From Eledone cirrhosa (taxonomy: Eukaryota; Mollusca; Cephalopoda; Octopoda; Eledonidae), in the NCBI GenBank assembly GCA_964016885.1, contig OZ024744.1, positions 22,221,298 through 22,285,297 on the forward strand: DNA of 64,000 nt, read 5' to 3'. Under the pieces are notes generated by a model. That model searched no databases and was not told where the DNA came from. It saw only the letters and a list, made by a program, of their open reading frames with translations. Of the stretch, positions 1 to 14,095 are shown piece by piece. A program made the translations under genes and the position numbers. The stretch's first letter is position 1. The number at the start of each line of letters is the position of its first letter.

Positions 1-539
1 ATAGAGTGAGATATTGTCGTGGTGGTCAGTTAGGTTGACATAGATAACATAGGTGGCATGTTGTCGTGGTGGTCAGTTAGGTTTACATAGATAACATAGA
101 GTGATATGTTGTCGTGGTGGTCAGTTAGGTTGACATAGATAACATAGGTGGGATGTTGTCGTGGTGGTCAGTTAGGTTGACATAGATAACATAGGTGGGA
201 TGTAGTCGTGGTGGTCAGTTAGGTTGACATAGTTAACATAGGTGGGATGTTGTCGTGGTGGTCAGTTAGGTTGACATAGATAACATAGGTGGGATGTTGT
301 CGTGGTCAGTTAGGGTGACATAGATAACACAGGTGGGATGTTGTCGTGGTGGTCAGTTAGGTTGACATAGATAACATAGGTGGTATGTTGTCGTGGTCAG
401 TTAGGTTGACATAGATAACATAGAGTGAGATGTTGTCGTGGTGGTCAGTTAGGTTGACATAGATAACATAGGTGGGATGTTGTCGTGGTGGTCACTTAGG
501 TTGACATAGATAACATAGAGTGAGATGGTGACGTGGTGG

Positions 540-3500
540 TCAGTTAGGTTGACATAGTTAACATAGGTGAGATGTTGTCGTGGTGGTCAGTTAGGTTGAC
601 ATAGATAACATAGAGTGAGATGTTGTCGTGGTGGTCAGTTAGGTTGACATAGATAACATAGGTGGGATGTTGTCGTGGTCAGTTAGGTTGACATAGATAA
701 CATAGGTGGGATGTTGTTGTGGTGGTCTGTTAGGTTGACATAGATAACATAGGTGGGATGTTGTCGTGGTCAGTTAGGTTGACATATATAACATAGAGTG
801 AGATGTTGTCGTGGTTGTCAGTTAGGTTGACATAGATAACATAGAGTGAGATGTTGTCGTGGTGGTCAGTTAGGTTGACATAGAAAACATAGGTGGGATG
901 TTGTCGTGGTGGTCAGTTAGGTTGACATAGATAACATAGGTGGGATGTTGTCGTGGTGGTCAGTTAGATGGACATAGATAACATAGAGTGAGATGTTGTC
1001 GTGGTGGTCAGTTAGGTTGACGTAGATAACATAGAGTGAGATATTGTCGTGGTCGTCAGTTAGGTTGACATAGATAACATAGGTGGCATGTTGTCGTGGT
1101 GGTCAGTTAGGTTTACATAGCTAACATAGTGTGAGATGTTGTCGTGGTGGTCAGTTAGGTTGACATAGATAACATAGGTGGGATGTTGTCGTGGTGGTCA
1201 GTTAGGTTGACATAGATAACATAGGTGGGATGTAGTCGTGGTGGTCAGTTAGGTTGACATAGTTAACATAGGTGGGATGTTGTCGTGGTGGTCAGTTAGG
1301 TTGACATAGATAACATAGGTGGGATGTTGTCGTGGTGGTCAGTTAGCTTGACATAGATAACATAGAGTCAGGTGTTGTCGTCGTGTTCAGTTAGGTTGAC
1401 ATAGATAACATAGAGTGAGATGTTGTCGTGGTGGTCAGTTAGGTTGACATAGATAACATAGGTGGGATGTTGTCGTGGTCAGTTAGGTTGACATAGATAA
1501 CATAGGTGGGATGTTGTTGTGGTGGTCTGTTAGGTTGACATAGATAACATAGGTGGGATGTTGTCGTGGTCAGTTAGGTTGACATAGATAACATAGGTGG
1601 GATGTTGTCGTGGTGGTCAGTTAGGTTGACATATATAACATAGAGTGAGATGTTGTCGTGGTGGTCAGTTAGGTTGACATAGATAACATAGGTGGGATGT
1701 TGTCGTGGTGGTCAGTTAGGTTGACATAGATAACATAGGTGGGATGTTGTCGTGGTTGTCAGTTAGGTTGACATAGATAACATAGAGTGAGATGTTGTCG
1801 TGGTGGTCAGTTAGGTTGACATAGATAACATAGAGTGAGATGTTGTCGTGGTTGTCAGTTAGGTTGACATAGATAACATAGAGTGAGATGTTGTCGCGGT
1901 GGTCAGTTAGGTTGACATAGAAAACATAGGTGGGATGTTGTCGTGGTGGTCAGTTAGGTTGACATAGATAACATAGGTGGGATGTTGTCGTGGTGGTCAG
2001 TTAGGTTGACATAGATAACATAGAGTGAGATGTTGTCGTGGTGGTCAGTTAGGTTGACGTAGATAACATAGAGTGAAGTATTGTCGTGGTCGTCAGTTAG
2101 GTTGACATAGATAACATAGGTGGCATGTTGTCGTGGTGGTCAGTTAGGTTTACATAGCTAACATAGTGTGAGATGTTGTCGTGGTGGTCAGTTAGGTTGA
2201 CATAGATAACATAGGTGGGATGTTGTCGTGGTGGTCAGTTAGGTTGACATAGATAACATAGGTGGGATGTAGTCGTGGTGGTCAGTTAGGTTGACATAGT
2301 TAACATAGGTGGGATGTTGTCGTGGTGGTCAGTTAGGTTGACATAGATAACATAGGTGGGATGTTGTCGTGGTGGTCAGTTAGGTTGACATAGATAACAT
2401 AGAGTCAGATGTTGTCGTGGTGGTCAGTTAGGTTGACAAAGATAACATAGAGTGAGATGTTGTCGTGGTGGTCAGTTAGGTTGACATAGATAACATAGGT
2501 GGGATGTTGTCGTGGTGGTCAGTTAGGTTGACATAGATAACATAGAGTGGGATGTTGTCGTTGTGGTCAGTTAGGTTGACATAGATAACATAGAGTGAGA
2601 TGTTGTCATGGTGGTCAGTTAGGTTCACATAGATAACATAGGTGGGATGTTGTCGTGGTGGTCAGTTAGGTTGACATAGATAACATAGAGTGAGATGTTG
2701 TCGTGGTGGTCAGTTAGGTTGACATAGATAACATAGGTGGGATGTTGTCGTGGTGGTCAGTTAGGTTGACATAGATAACATAGGTGGGATGTTGTCGTGG
2801 TGGTCAGTTAGGTTAACATAGATAACATAGAGTCAGATGTTGTCGTGGTGGTCAGTTAGGTTGACATAGATAACATAGAGTGAGATGTTGTCGTGGTGGT
2901 CAATTAGGTTGATATAGATAACATAGGTGGGATGTTGTCGTGGTGGTCAGTTAGGTTGACATAGATAACATAGAGTGGGATCTTGTCGTGGACAGTTAGG
3001 TTGACATAGATAACATAGAGTGAGATGTTGTCGTGGTGGTCAGTTAGGTTGACATAGATAACATAGGTGGGATGTTGTCGGGGTGGTCAGTTAGGTTGAC
3101 ATAGATAACATAGGTGGGATGTTGCCGTGGTGGTCAGTTAGCTTGACATAGATAACATAGAGTCAGATGTTGTCGTCGTGTTCAGTTAGGTTGACATAGA
3201 TAACATAGAGTGAGATGTTGTCGTGGTGGTCAGTTAGGTTGACATAGATAACATAGGTGGGATGTTGTCGTGGTGGTCAGTTAGGTTGACATAGATAACA
3301 TAGTGTGGGATGTTGTCGTGGTGGTCAGTTAGGTTGACATAGATAACATAGGTGGGATGTTGTCGTGGTGGTCAGTTAGGTTGACATAGATAACATAGAG
3401 TGAGATGTTGTCTTGGTTGTCAGTTAGGTTGACATAGATAACATAGGTGGGATGTTGTCGTGGTCAGTTAGTTTGACATAGATAACATAGAGTGAGATGT

Positions 3501-5380
3501 TGTCGTGGTGGTCAGTTAGGTTGACATAGATAACATAGGTGGGATGTTGTCGGGGTGGTCAGTTAGGTTGACATCGATAACATAGGTGGGATGTTGTCGT
3601 GGTGGTCAGTTAGGTTGACATAGATAACATAGGTGGGATGCTGTCGGGGTGGTCAGTTAGGTTGACAATTTATAACATAGGTGGGATGTTGTCGTGCTGG
3701 TCAGTTAGGTTGACATAGATAACATACAGTGAGATGGTGTCGTGGTGGTCAGTTAGGTTGACATATATAACATAGGTGAGATGTTGTCGTGGTGGTCAGT
3801 TAGGTTGACATAGATAATATAGAGTGAGATGTTGTCGTGGTGGTCAGTTAGGTTGACATAGATAACATAGGTGGGATGTTGTCGTGGTCAGTTAGGTTCA
3901 CATAGATAACATAGGTGGGATGTTGTCGTGGTCAGTTAGGGTGACATAGATAACATAGGTGGGATGTTGTCGTGGTGGTCAGTTAGGTTGACATAGATAA
4001 CGTAGGTGGTATGTTGTCGTGGTCAGTTAGGTTGACATAGATAACATAGAGTGAGATGTTGTCGTGGTGGTCAGTTAGGTTGACATAGATAACATAGGTG
4101 GGATGTTGTCGTGGTGGTCAGTTATGTTGACATAGATAACATAGAGTGAGATGGTGACGTGGTGGTCAGTTAGGTTGACATAGTTAACATAGGTGAGATG
4201 TTGTCGTGGTGGTCAGTTAGGTTGACATAGATAACATAGAGTGAGATGTTGTCGTGGTGGTCAGTTAGGTTGACATAGATAACATAGGTGGGATGTTGTC
4301 GTGGTCAGTTAGGTTGACATAGATAACATAGGTGGGATGTTGTCGTGATGGTCAGTTAGGTTGACATAGATAACATAGGTGGGATGTTGTCGTGGTCAGT
4401 TAGGTTGACATATATAACATAGAGTGAGATGTTGTCGTGGTGGTCAGTTAGGTTGACATAGATAACATAGGTGGGATGTAGTCGTGGTGGTCAGTTAGGT
4501 TGACATAGTTAACATAGGTGGGATGTTGTCGTGGTGGTCAGTTAGGTTGACATAGATAACAAAGGTGGGATGTTGTCGTGGTCAGTTAGTTTGACATAGA
4601 TAACATAGAGTGAGATGTTGTCGTGGTGGTCAGTTAGGTTGACATAGATAACATAGGTGGGATGTTGTCGGGGTGGTCAGGTAGGTTGACATAGATAACA
4701 TAGGTGGGATGTTGTCGTGGTGGTCAGTTAGGTTGACATAGATAACATAGGTGGGATGCTGTCGGGGTGGTCAGTTAGGTTGACATAGATAACATAGGTG
4801 GGATGTTGTCGTGGTGGTCAGTTAGGTTGACATAGATAACATACAGTGAGATGGTGTCGTGGTGGTCAGTTAGGTTGACATAGATAATATAGAGTGAGAT
4901 GTTGTCGTGGTGGTCAGTTAGGTTGACACAGATAACATAGGTGGGATGTTGTCGTGGTCAGTTAGGTTCACATAGATAACATAGGTGGGATGTTGTCGTG
5001 GTCAGTTAGGGTGACATAGATAACATAGGTGGGATGTTGTCGTGGTGGTCAGTTAGGTTGACATAGATAACATAGGTGGTATGTTGTCGTGGTCAGTTAG
5101 GTTGACATAGATAACATAGAGTGAGATGTTGTCGTGGTGGTCAGTTAGGTTGACATAGATAACATAGGTGGGATGTTGTCGTGTTGGTCAGTTATGTTGA
5201 CATAGATAACATAGAGTGAGATGGTGACGTGGTGGTCAGTTAGGTTGACATAGTTAACATAGGTGAGATGTTGTCGTGGTGGTCAGTTAGGTTGACATAG
5301 ATAACATAGAGTGAGATGTTGTCGTGGTGGTCAGTTAGGTTGACATAGATAACATATGTGGGATGTTGTCGTGGTCAGTT
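540..5380 (+). repeat. Large segment, first copy (8,718-bp offset)
   Basis: This 4.8 kb block recurs at 9,258-14,095 with a constant offset of 8,718 bp and only scattered substitutions. Matching landmarks are GTCGCGG (about 1,894/10,612), GACAATTTATAAC (3,664/12,382), CATACAG (about 3,724/12,441) and CATATGTGGG (about 5,354/14,072). Its first part (540-1,880) also matches 6,078-7,418 at offset 5,538. Since 5,538+3,180=8,718, the simplest history is a 5.5 kb duplication followed by insertion of a 3,180 bp tandem copy. The second copy loses two monomers (91 bp) near 14,095, after which the offset is 8,627. Confidence 0.85.
780..2417 (+). repeat. 1,037-bp-spaced duplication in domain I
   Basis: About 600 bp (780-1,380) recurs at 1,817-2,417 with an exact 1,037 bp offset. 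Markers in both are TAGAAAACAT (883 and 1,920), GACGTAGAT (1,019 and 2,056), GTTTACATAGCTAACATAG and TAGTCGTGG. The sequence between them (1,380-1,817) is a different mixture of 44-48 bp monomers, so this is an offset copy rather than a perfect tandem. The same pair recurs at 9,737 and 10,774 with the same 1,037 spacing as part of the 8,718 bp copy. The size equals 22 monomers. Confidence 0.8.
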
Positions 5381-5540
5381 AGGTTGACATAGATAACATA
5401 GGTGGGATGTTGTCGTGGTGGTCAGTTAGGTTGACATAGATAACATAGGTGGGATGTTGTCGTGGTCAGTTAGGTTGACATATATAACATAGAGTGAGAT
5501 GTTGTCGTGGTTGTCAGTAAGGTTGACATAGATAACATAG
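3785..5540 (+). repeat. 1,070-bp-spaced duplication in domain I
   Basis: About 680 bp (3,785-4,470) recurs at 4,855-5,540 with offset 1,070. Shared markers are TAGATAATAT (3,811/4,881), TTAGGGTGACAT (3,939/5,009) and TGGTGACGTGG (4,152/5,222). Copy-specific changes include CATATGTGGG and GTGTTGGTCAG only in the second. The offset corresponds to about 23 monomers including short forms. The pair sits inside the 8,718 bp segment and its right half is also in the 3,180 bp tandem. Confidence 0.8.
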
Positions 5541-7391
5541 AGTGAGATGTTGTCGTGGTGGTCAGTTAGGTTGACATAGAAAACATAGGTGGGATGTTGT
5601 CGTGGTGGTCAGTTAGGTTGACATAGATAACATAGATGGGATGTTGTTGTGGTGGTCAGTTAGGTTGACATAGATAACATAGAGTGAGATGTTGTCGTGG
5701 TGGTCAGTTAGGTTGACATAGATAACATAGAGTGAGATATTGTCGTGGTGGTCAGTTAGGTTGACATAGATAACATAGGTGGCATGTTGTCGTGGTGGTC
5801 AGTTAGGTTTACATAGATAACATAGAGTGATATGTTGTCGTGGTGGTCAGTTAGGTTGACATAGATAACATAGGTGAGATGTTGTCGTGGTGGTCAGTTA
5901 GGTTGACATAGATAATATAGAGTGAGATGTTGTCGTGGTGGTCAGTTAGGTTGACACAGATAACATAGGTGGGATGTTGTTGTGGTCAGTTAGGTTCACA
6001 TAGATAACATAGGTGGGATGTTGTCGTGGTCAGTTAGGTTTACATAGATAACATAGAGTGATATGTTGTCGTGGTGGTCAGTTAGGTTGACATAGATAAC
6101 ATAGGTGAGATGTTGTCGTGGTGGTCAGTTAGGTTGACATAGATAACATAGAGTGAGATGTTGTCGTGGTGGTCAGTTAGGTTGACATAGATAACATAGG
6201 TGGGATGTTGTCGTGGTCAGTTAGGTTGACATAGATAACATAGGTGGGATGTTGTTGTGGTGGTCTGTTAGGTTGACATAGATAACATAGGTGGGATGTT
6301 GTCGTGGTCAGTTAGGTTGACATATATAACATAGAGTGAGATGTTGTCGTGGTTGTCAGTTAGGTTGACATAGATAACATAGAGTGAGATGTTGTCGTGG
6401 TGGTCAGTTAGGTTGACATAGAAAACATAGGTGGGATGTTGTCGTGGTGGTCAGTTAGGTTGACATAGATAACATAGGTGGGATGTTGTCGTGGTGGTCA
6501 GTTAGATGGACATAGATAACATAGAGTGAGATGTTGTCGTGGTGGTCAGTTAGGTTGACGTAGATAACATAGAGTGAGATATTGTCGTGGTCGTCAGTTA
6601 GGTTGACATAGATAACATAGGTGGCATGTTGTCGTGGTGGTCAGTTAGGTTTACATAGCTAACATAGTGTGAGATGTTGTCGTGGTGGTCAGTTAGGTTG
6701 ACATAGATAACATAGGTGGGATGTTGTCGTGGTGGTCAGTTAGGTTGACATAGATAACATAGGTGGGATGTAGTCGTGGTGGTCAGTTAGGTTGACATAG
6801 TTAACATAGGTGGGATGTTGTCGTGGTGGTCAGTTAGGTTGACATAGATAACATAGGTGGGATGTTGTCGTGGTGGTCAGTTAGCTTGACATAGATAACA
6901 TAGAGTCAGGTGTTGTCGTCGTGTTCAGTTAGGTTGACATAGATAACATAGAGTGAGATGTTGTCGTGGTGGTCAGTTAGGTTGACATAGATAACATAGG
7001 TGGGATGTTGTCGTGGTCAGTTAGGTTGACATAGATAACATAGGTGGGATGTTGTTGTGGTGGTCTGTTAGTTTGACATAGATAACATAGGTGGGATGTT
7101 GTCGTGGTCAGTTAGGTTGACATAGATAACATAGGTGGGATGTTGTCGTGGTGGTCAGTTAGGTTGACATATATAACATAGAGTGAGATGTTGTCGTGGT
7201 GGTCAGTTAGGTTGACATAGATAACATAGGTGGGATGTTGTCGTGGTGGTCAGTTAGGTTGACATAGATAACATAGGTGGGATGTTGTCGTGGTTGTCAG
7301 TTAGGTTGACATAGATAACATAGAGTGAGATGGTGTCGTGGTGGTCAGTTAGGTTGACATAGATAACATAGAGTGAGATGTTGTCGTGGTT
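4212..7391 (+). repeat. 3,180-bp tandem segment, copy 1
   Basis: This block is followed directly by a near-identical copy at 7,392-10,571, and the match continues to about 10,600. Whole 60-base stretches are identical at offset 3,180, including rare variants GTCGTGATGG (4,345/7,525), AACAAAGGTGGG (4,560/7,740), GTGTTGGTCAGTTATG (5,180/8,360) and TGGTCTGTTAG. Before 4,200 and after 10,612 the alignment breaks (GTGACGTGG against GTGTCGTGG on the left, GTCGTGG against GTCGCGG on the right). The near absence of substitutions makes this one of the youngest events in domain I. The unit is about 68 monomers. Confidence 0.9.
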
Positions 7392-10300
7392 GTCAGTTAG
7401 GTTGACATAGATAACATAGAGTGAGATGTTGTCGTGGTGGTCAGTTAGGTTGACATAGATAACATAGGTGGGATGTTGTCGTGGTCAGTTAGGTTGACAT
7501 AGATAACATAGGTGGGATGTTGTCGTGATGGTCAGTTAGGTTGACATAGATAACATAGGTGGGATGTTGTCGTGGTCAGTTAGGTTGACATATATAACAT
7601 AGAGTGAGATGTTGTCGTGGTGGTCAGTTAGGTTGACATAGATAACATAGGTGGGATGTAGTCGTGGTGGTCAGTTAGGTTGACATAGTTAACATAGGTG
7701 GGATGTTGTCGTGGTGGTCAGTTAGGTTGACATAGATAACAAAGGTGGGATGTTGTCGTGGTCAGTTAGTTTGACATAGATAACATAGAGTGAGATGTTG
7801 TCGTGGTGGTCAGTTAGGTTGACATAGATAACATAGGTGGGATGTTGTCGGGGTGGTCAGGTAGGTTGACATAGATAACATAGGTGGGATGTTGTCGTGG
7901 TGGTCAGTTAGGTTGACATAGATAACATAGGTGGGATGCTGTCGGGGTGGTCAGTTAGGTTGACATAGATAACATAGGTGGGATGTTGTCGTGGTGGTCA
8001 GTTAGGTTGACATAGATAACATACAGTGAGATGGTGTCGTGGTGGTCAGTTAGGTTGACATAGATAATATAGAGTGAGATGTTGTCGTGGTGGTCAGTTA
8101 GGTTGACACAGATAACATAGGTGGGATGTTGTCGTGGTCAGTTAGGTTCACATAGATAACATAGGTGGGATGTTGTCGTGGTCAGTTAGGGTGACATAGA
8201 TAACATAGGTGGGATGTTGTCGTGGTGGTCAGTTAGGTTGACATAGATAACATAGGTGGTATGTTGTCGTGGTCAGTTAGGTTGACATAGATAACATAGA
8301 GTGAGATGTTGTCGTGGTGGTCAGTTAGGTTGACATAGATAACATAGGTGGGATGTTGTCGTGTTGGTCAGTTATGTTGACATAGATAACATAGAGTGAG
8401 ATGGTGACGTGGTGGTCAGTTAGGTTGACATAGTTAACATAGGTGAGATGTTGTCGTGGTGGTCAGTTAGGTTGACATAGATAACATAGAGTGAGATGTT
8501 GTCGTGGTGGTCAGTTAGGTTGACATAGATAACATATGTGGGATGTTGTCGTGGTCAGTTAGGTTGACATAGATAACATAGGTGGGATGTTGTCGTGGTG
8601 GTCAGTTAGGTTGACATAGATAACATAGGTGGGATGTTGTCGTGGTCAGTTAGGTTGACATATATAACATAGAGTGAGATGTTGTCGTGGTTGTCAGTAA
8701 GGTTGACATAGATAACATAGAGTGAGATGTTGTCGTGGTGGTCAGTTAGGTTGACATAGAAAACATAGGTGGGATGTTGTCGTGGTGGTCAGTTAGGTTG
8801 ACATAGATAACATAGATGGGATGTTGTTGTGGTGGTCAGTTAGGTTGACATAGATAACATAGAGTGAGATGTTGTCGTGGTGGTCAGTTAGGTTGACATA
8901 GATAACATAGAGTGAGATATTGTCGTGGTGGTCAGTTAGGTTGACATAGATAACATAGGTGGCATGTTGTCGTGGTGGTCAGTTAGGTTTACATAGATAA
9001 CATAGAGTGATATGTTGTCGTGGTGGTCAGTTAGGTTGACATAGATAACATAGGTGAGATGTTGTCGTGGTGGTCAGTTAGGTTGACATAGATAATATAG
9101 AGTGAGATGTTGTCGTGGTGGTCAGTTAGGTTGACACAGATAACATAGGTGGGATGTTGTTGTGGTCAGTTAGGTTCACATAGATAACATAGGTGGGATG
9201 TTGTCGTGGTCAGTTAGGTTTACATAGATAACATAGAGTGATATGTTGTCGTGGTGGTCAGTTAGGTTGACATAGATAACATAGGTGAGATGTTGTCGTG
9301 GTGGTCAGTTAGGTTGACATAGATAACATAGAGTGAGATGTTGTCGTGGTGGTCAGTTAGGTTGACATAGATAACATAGGTGGGATGTTGTCGTGGTCAG
9401 TTAGGTTGACATAGATAACATAGGTGGGATGTTGTTGTGGTGGTCTGTTAGGTTGACATAGATAACATAGGTGGGATGTTGTCGTGGTCAGTTAGGTTGA
9501 CATATATAACATAGAGTGAGATGTTGTCGTGGTTGTCAGTTAGGTTGACATAGATAACATAGAGTGAGATGTTGTCGTGGTGGTCAGTTAGGTTGACATA
9601 GAAAACATAGGTGGGATGTTGTCGTGGTGGTCAGTTAGGTTGACATAGATAACATAGGTGGGATGTTGTCGTGGTGGTCAGTTAGATGGACATAGATAAC
9701 ATAGAGTGAGATGTTGTCGTGGTGGTCAGTTAGGTTGACGTAGATAACATAGAGTGAGATATTGTCGTGGTCGTCAGTTAGGTTGACATAGATAACATAG
9801 GTGGCATGTTGTCGTGGTGGTCAGTTAGGTTTACATAGCTAACATAGTGTGAGATGTTGTCGTGGTGGTCAGTTAGGTTGACATAGATAACATAGGTGGG
9901 ATGTTGTCGTGGTGGTCAGTTAGGTTGACATAGATAACATAGGTGGGATGTAGTCGTGGTGGTCAGTTAGGTTGACATAGTTAACATAGGTGGGATGTTG
10001 TCGTGGTGGTCAGTTAGGTTGACATAGATAACATAGGTGGGATGTTGTCGTGGTGGTCAGTTAGCTTGACATAGATAACATAGAGTCAGGTGTTGTCGTC
10101 GTGTTCAGTTAGGTTGACATAGATAACATAGAGTGAGATGTTGTCGTGGTGGTCAGTTAGGTTGACATAGATAACATAGGTGGGATGTTGTCGTGGTCAG
10201 TTAGGTTGACATAGATAACATAGGTGGGATGTTGTTGTGGTGGTCTGTTAGTTTGACATAGATAACATAGGTGGGATGTTGTCGTGGTCAGTTAGGTTGA

Positions 10301-10571
10301 CATAGATAACATAGGTGGGATGTTGTCGTGGTGGTCAGTTAGGTTGACATATATAACATAGAGTGAGATGTTGTCGTGGTGGTCAGTTAGGTTGACATAG
10401 ATAACATAGGTGGGATGTTGTCGTGGTGGTCAGTTAGGTTGACATAGATAACATAGGTGGGATGTTGTCGTGGTTGTCAGTTAGGTTGACATAGATAACA
10501 TAGAGTGAGATGGTGTCGTGGTGGTCAGTTAGGTTGACATAGATAACATAGAGTGAGATGTTGTCGTGGTT
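7392..10571 (+). repeat. 3,180-bp tandem segment, copy 2
   Basis: Second copy of the 3,180 bp unit starting at 4,212. It ends where the sequence resumes the content found near 1,890 (GTCGCGG at about 10,612), so the duplication sits between two parts of the older 5.5 kb segment. I found hardly any difference between the copies over the parts compared line by line. Confidence 0.9.
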
Positions 10572-13500
10572 GTCAGTTAGGTTGACATAGATAACATAGA
10601 GTGAGATGTTGTCGCGGTGGTCAGTTAGGTTGACATAGAAAACATAGGTGGGATGTTGTCGTGGTGGTCAGTTAGGTTGACATAGATAACATAGGTGGGA
10701 TGTTGTCGTGGTGGTCAGTTAGGTTGACATAGATAACATAGAGTGAGATGTTGTCGTGGTGGTCAGTTAGGTTGACGTAGATAACATAGAGTGAGATATT
10801 GTCGTGGTCGTCAGTTAGGTTGACATAGATAACATAGGTGGCATGTTGTCGTGGTGGTCAGTTAGGTTTACATAGCTAACATAGTGTGAGATGTTGTCGT
10901 GGTGGTCAGTTAGGTTGACATAGATAACATAGGTGGGATGTTGTCGTGGTGGTCAGTTAGGTTGACATAGATAACATAGGTGGGATGTAGTCGTGGTGGT
11001 CAGTTAGGTTGACATAGTTAACATAGGTGGGATGTTGTCGTGGTGGTCAGTTAGGTTGACATAGATAACATAGGTGGGATGTTGTCGTGGTGGTCAGTTA
11101 GGTTGACATAGATAACATAGAGTCAGATGTTGTCGTGGTGGTCAGTTAGGTTGACAAAGATAACATAGAGTGAGATGTTGTCGTGGTGGTCAGTTAGGTT
11201 GACATAGATAACATAGGTGGGATGTTGTCGTGGTGGTCAGTTAGGTTGACATAGATAACATAGAGTGGGATGTTGTCGTTGTGGTCAGTTAGGTTGACAT
11301 AGATAACATAGAGTGAGATGTTGTCATGGTGGTCAGTTAGGTTCACATAGATAACATAGGTGGGATGTTGTCGTGGTGGTCAGTTAGGTTGACATAGATA
11401 ACATAGAGTGAGATGTTGTCGTGGTGGTCAGTTAGGTTGACATAGATAACATAGGTGGGATGTTGTCGTGGTGGTCAGTTAGGTTGACATAGATAACATA
11501 GGTGGGATGTTGTCGTGGTGGTCAGTTAGGTTAACATAGATAACATAGAGTCAGATGTTGCCGTGGTGGTCAGTTAGGTTGACATAGATAACATAGAGTG
11601 AGATGTTGTCGTGGTGGTCAATTAGGTTGATATAGATAACATAGGTGGGATGTTGTCGTGGTGGTCAGTTAGGTTGACATAGATAACATAGAGTGGGATC
11701 TTGTCGTGGACAGTTAGGTTGACATAGATAACATAGAGTGAGATGTTGTCGTGGTGGTCAGTTAGGTTGACATAGATAACATAGGTGGGATGTTGTCGGG
11801 GTGGTCAGTTAGGTTGACATAGATAACATAGGTGGGATGTTGCCGTGGTGGTCAGTTAGCTTGACATAGATAACATAGAGTCAGATGTTGTCGTCGTGTT
11901 CAGTTAGGTTGACATAGATAACATAGAGTGAGATGTTGTCGTGGTGGTCAGTTAGGTTGACATAGATAACATAGGTGGGATGTTGTCGTGGTGGTCAGTT
12001 AGGTTGACATAGATAACATAGTGTGGGATGTTGTCGTGGTGGTCAGTTAGGTTGACATAGATAACATAGGTGGGATGTTGTCGTGGTGGTCAGTTAGGTT
12101 GACATAGATAACATAGAGTGAGATGTTGTCTTGGTTGTCAGTTAGGTTGACATAGATAACATAGGTGGGATGTTGTCGTGGTCAGTTAGTTTGACATAGA
12201 TAACATAGAGTGAGATGTTGTCGTGGTGGTCAGTTAGGTTGACATAGATAACATAGGTGGGATGTTGTCGGGGTGGTCAGTTAGGTTGACATCGATAACA
12301 TAGGTGGGATGTTGTCGTGGTGGTTAGTTAGGTTGACATAGATAACATAGGTGGGATGCTGTCGGGGTGGTCAGTTAGGTTGACAATTTATAACATAGGT
12401 GGGATGTTGTCGTGCTGGTCAGTTAGGTTGACATAGATAACATACAGTGAGATGGTGTCGTGGTGGTCAGTTAGGTTGACATAGATAACATAGGTGAGAT
12501 GTTGTCGTGGTGGTCAGTTAGGTTGACATAGATAATATAGAGTGAGATGTTGTCGTGGTGGTCAGTTAGGTTGACATAGATAACATAGGTGGGATGTTGT
12601 CGTGGTCAGTTAGGTTCACATAGATAACATAGGTGGGATGTTGTCGTGGTCAGTTAGGGTGACATAGATAACATAGTTGGGATGTTGTCGTGGTGGTCAG
12701 TTAGGTTGACATAGATAACGTAGGTGGTATGTTGTCGTGGTCAGTTAGGTTGACATAGATAACATAGAGTGAGATGTTGTCGTGGTGGTCAGTTAGGTTG
12801 ACATAGATAACATAGGTGGGATGTTGTCGTGGTGGTCAGTTATGTTGACATAGATAACATAGAGTGAGATGGTGACGTGGTGGTCAGTTAGGTTGACATA
12901 GTTAACATAGGTGAGATGTTGTCGTGGTGGTCAGTTAGGTTGACATAGATAACATAGAGTGAGATGTTGTCGTGGTGGTCAGTTAGGTTGACATAGATAA
13001 CATAGGTGGGATGTTGTCGTGGTCAGTTAGGTTGACATAGATAACATAGGTGGGATGTTGTCGTGATGGTCAGTTAGGTTGACATAGATAACATAGGTGG
13101 GATGTTGTCGTGGTCAGTTAGGTTGACATATATAACATAGAGTGAGATGTTGTCGTGGTGGTCAGTTAGGTTGACATAAATAACATAGGTGGGATGTAGT
13201 CGTGGTGGTCAGTTAGGTTGACATAGTTAACATAGGTGGGATGTTGTCGTGGTGGTCAGTTAGGTTGACATAGATAACAAAGGTGGGATGTTGTCGTGGT
13301 CAGTTAGTTTGACATAGATAACATAGAGTGAGATGTTGTCGTGGTGGTCAGTTAGGTTGACATAGATAACATAGGTGGGATGTTGTCGGGGTGGTCAGGT
13401 AGGTTGACATAGATAACATAGGTGGGATGTTGTCGTGGTGGTCAGTTAGGTTGACATAGATAACATAGGTGGGATGCTGTCGGGGTGGTCAGTTAGGTTG

Positions 13501-14095
13501 ACATAGATAACATAGGTGGGATGTTGTCGTGGTGGTCAGTTAGGTTGACATAGATAACATACAGTGAGATGGTGTCGTGGTGGACAGTTAGGTTGACATA
13601 GATAATATAGAGTGAGATGTTGTCGTGGTGGTCAGTTAGGTTGACACAGATAACATAGGTGGGATGTTGTCGTGGTCAGTTAGGTTCACATAGATAACAT
13701 AGGTGGGATTTTGTCGTGGTCAGTTAGGGTGACATAGATAACATAGGTGGGATGTTGTCGTGGTGGTCAGTTAGGTTGACATAGATAACATAGGTGGTAT
13801 GTTGTCGTGGTCAGTTAGGTTGACATAGATAACATAGAGTGAGATGTTGTCGTGGTGGTCAGTTAGGTTGACATAGATAACATAGGTGGGATGTTGTCGT
13901 GTTGGTCAGTTATGTTGACATAGATAACATAGAGTGAGATGGTGACGTGGTGGTCAGTTAGGTTGACATAGTTAACATAGGTGAGATGTTGTCGTGGTGG
14001 TCAGTTAGGTTGACATAGATAACATAGAGTGAGATGTTGTCGTGGTGGTCAGTTAGGTTGACATAGATAACATATGTGGGATGTTGTCGTGGTCA
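9258..14095 (+). repeat. Large segment, second copy (8,718-bp offset)
   Basis: Counterpart of 540-5,380. Copy-specific substitutions include GTTGCCGTGG near 11,560, GGTTAGTTAGG near 12,320 and TGGACAGTTAGG near 13,580. The left 1.3 kb is shared with the 3,180 bp copy 2. At the right end, near 14,095, two monomers present in the first copy (91 bp, one 44 and one 47) are missing. Confidence 0.85.

Noticed and set aside
780..800. TATATAA in GACATATATAAC variants as TATA boxes.
   Set aside because: A single G-to-T change in the monomer creates it. It recurs only where that variant was duplicated, with no other promoter signals or transcript.
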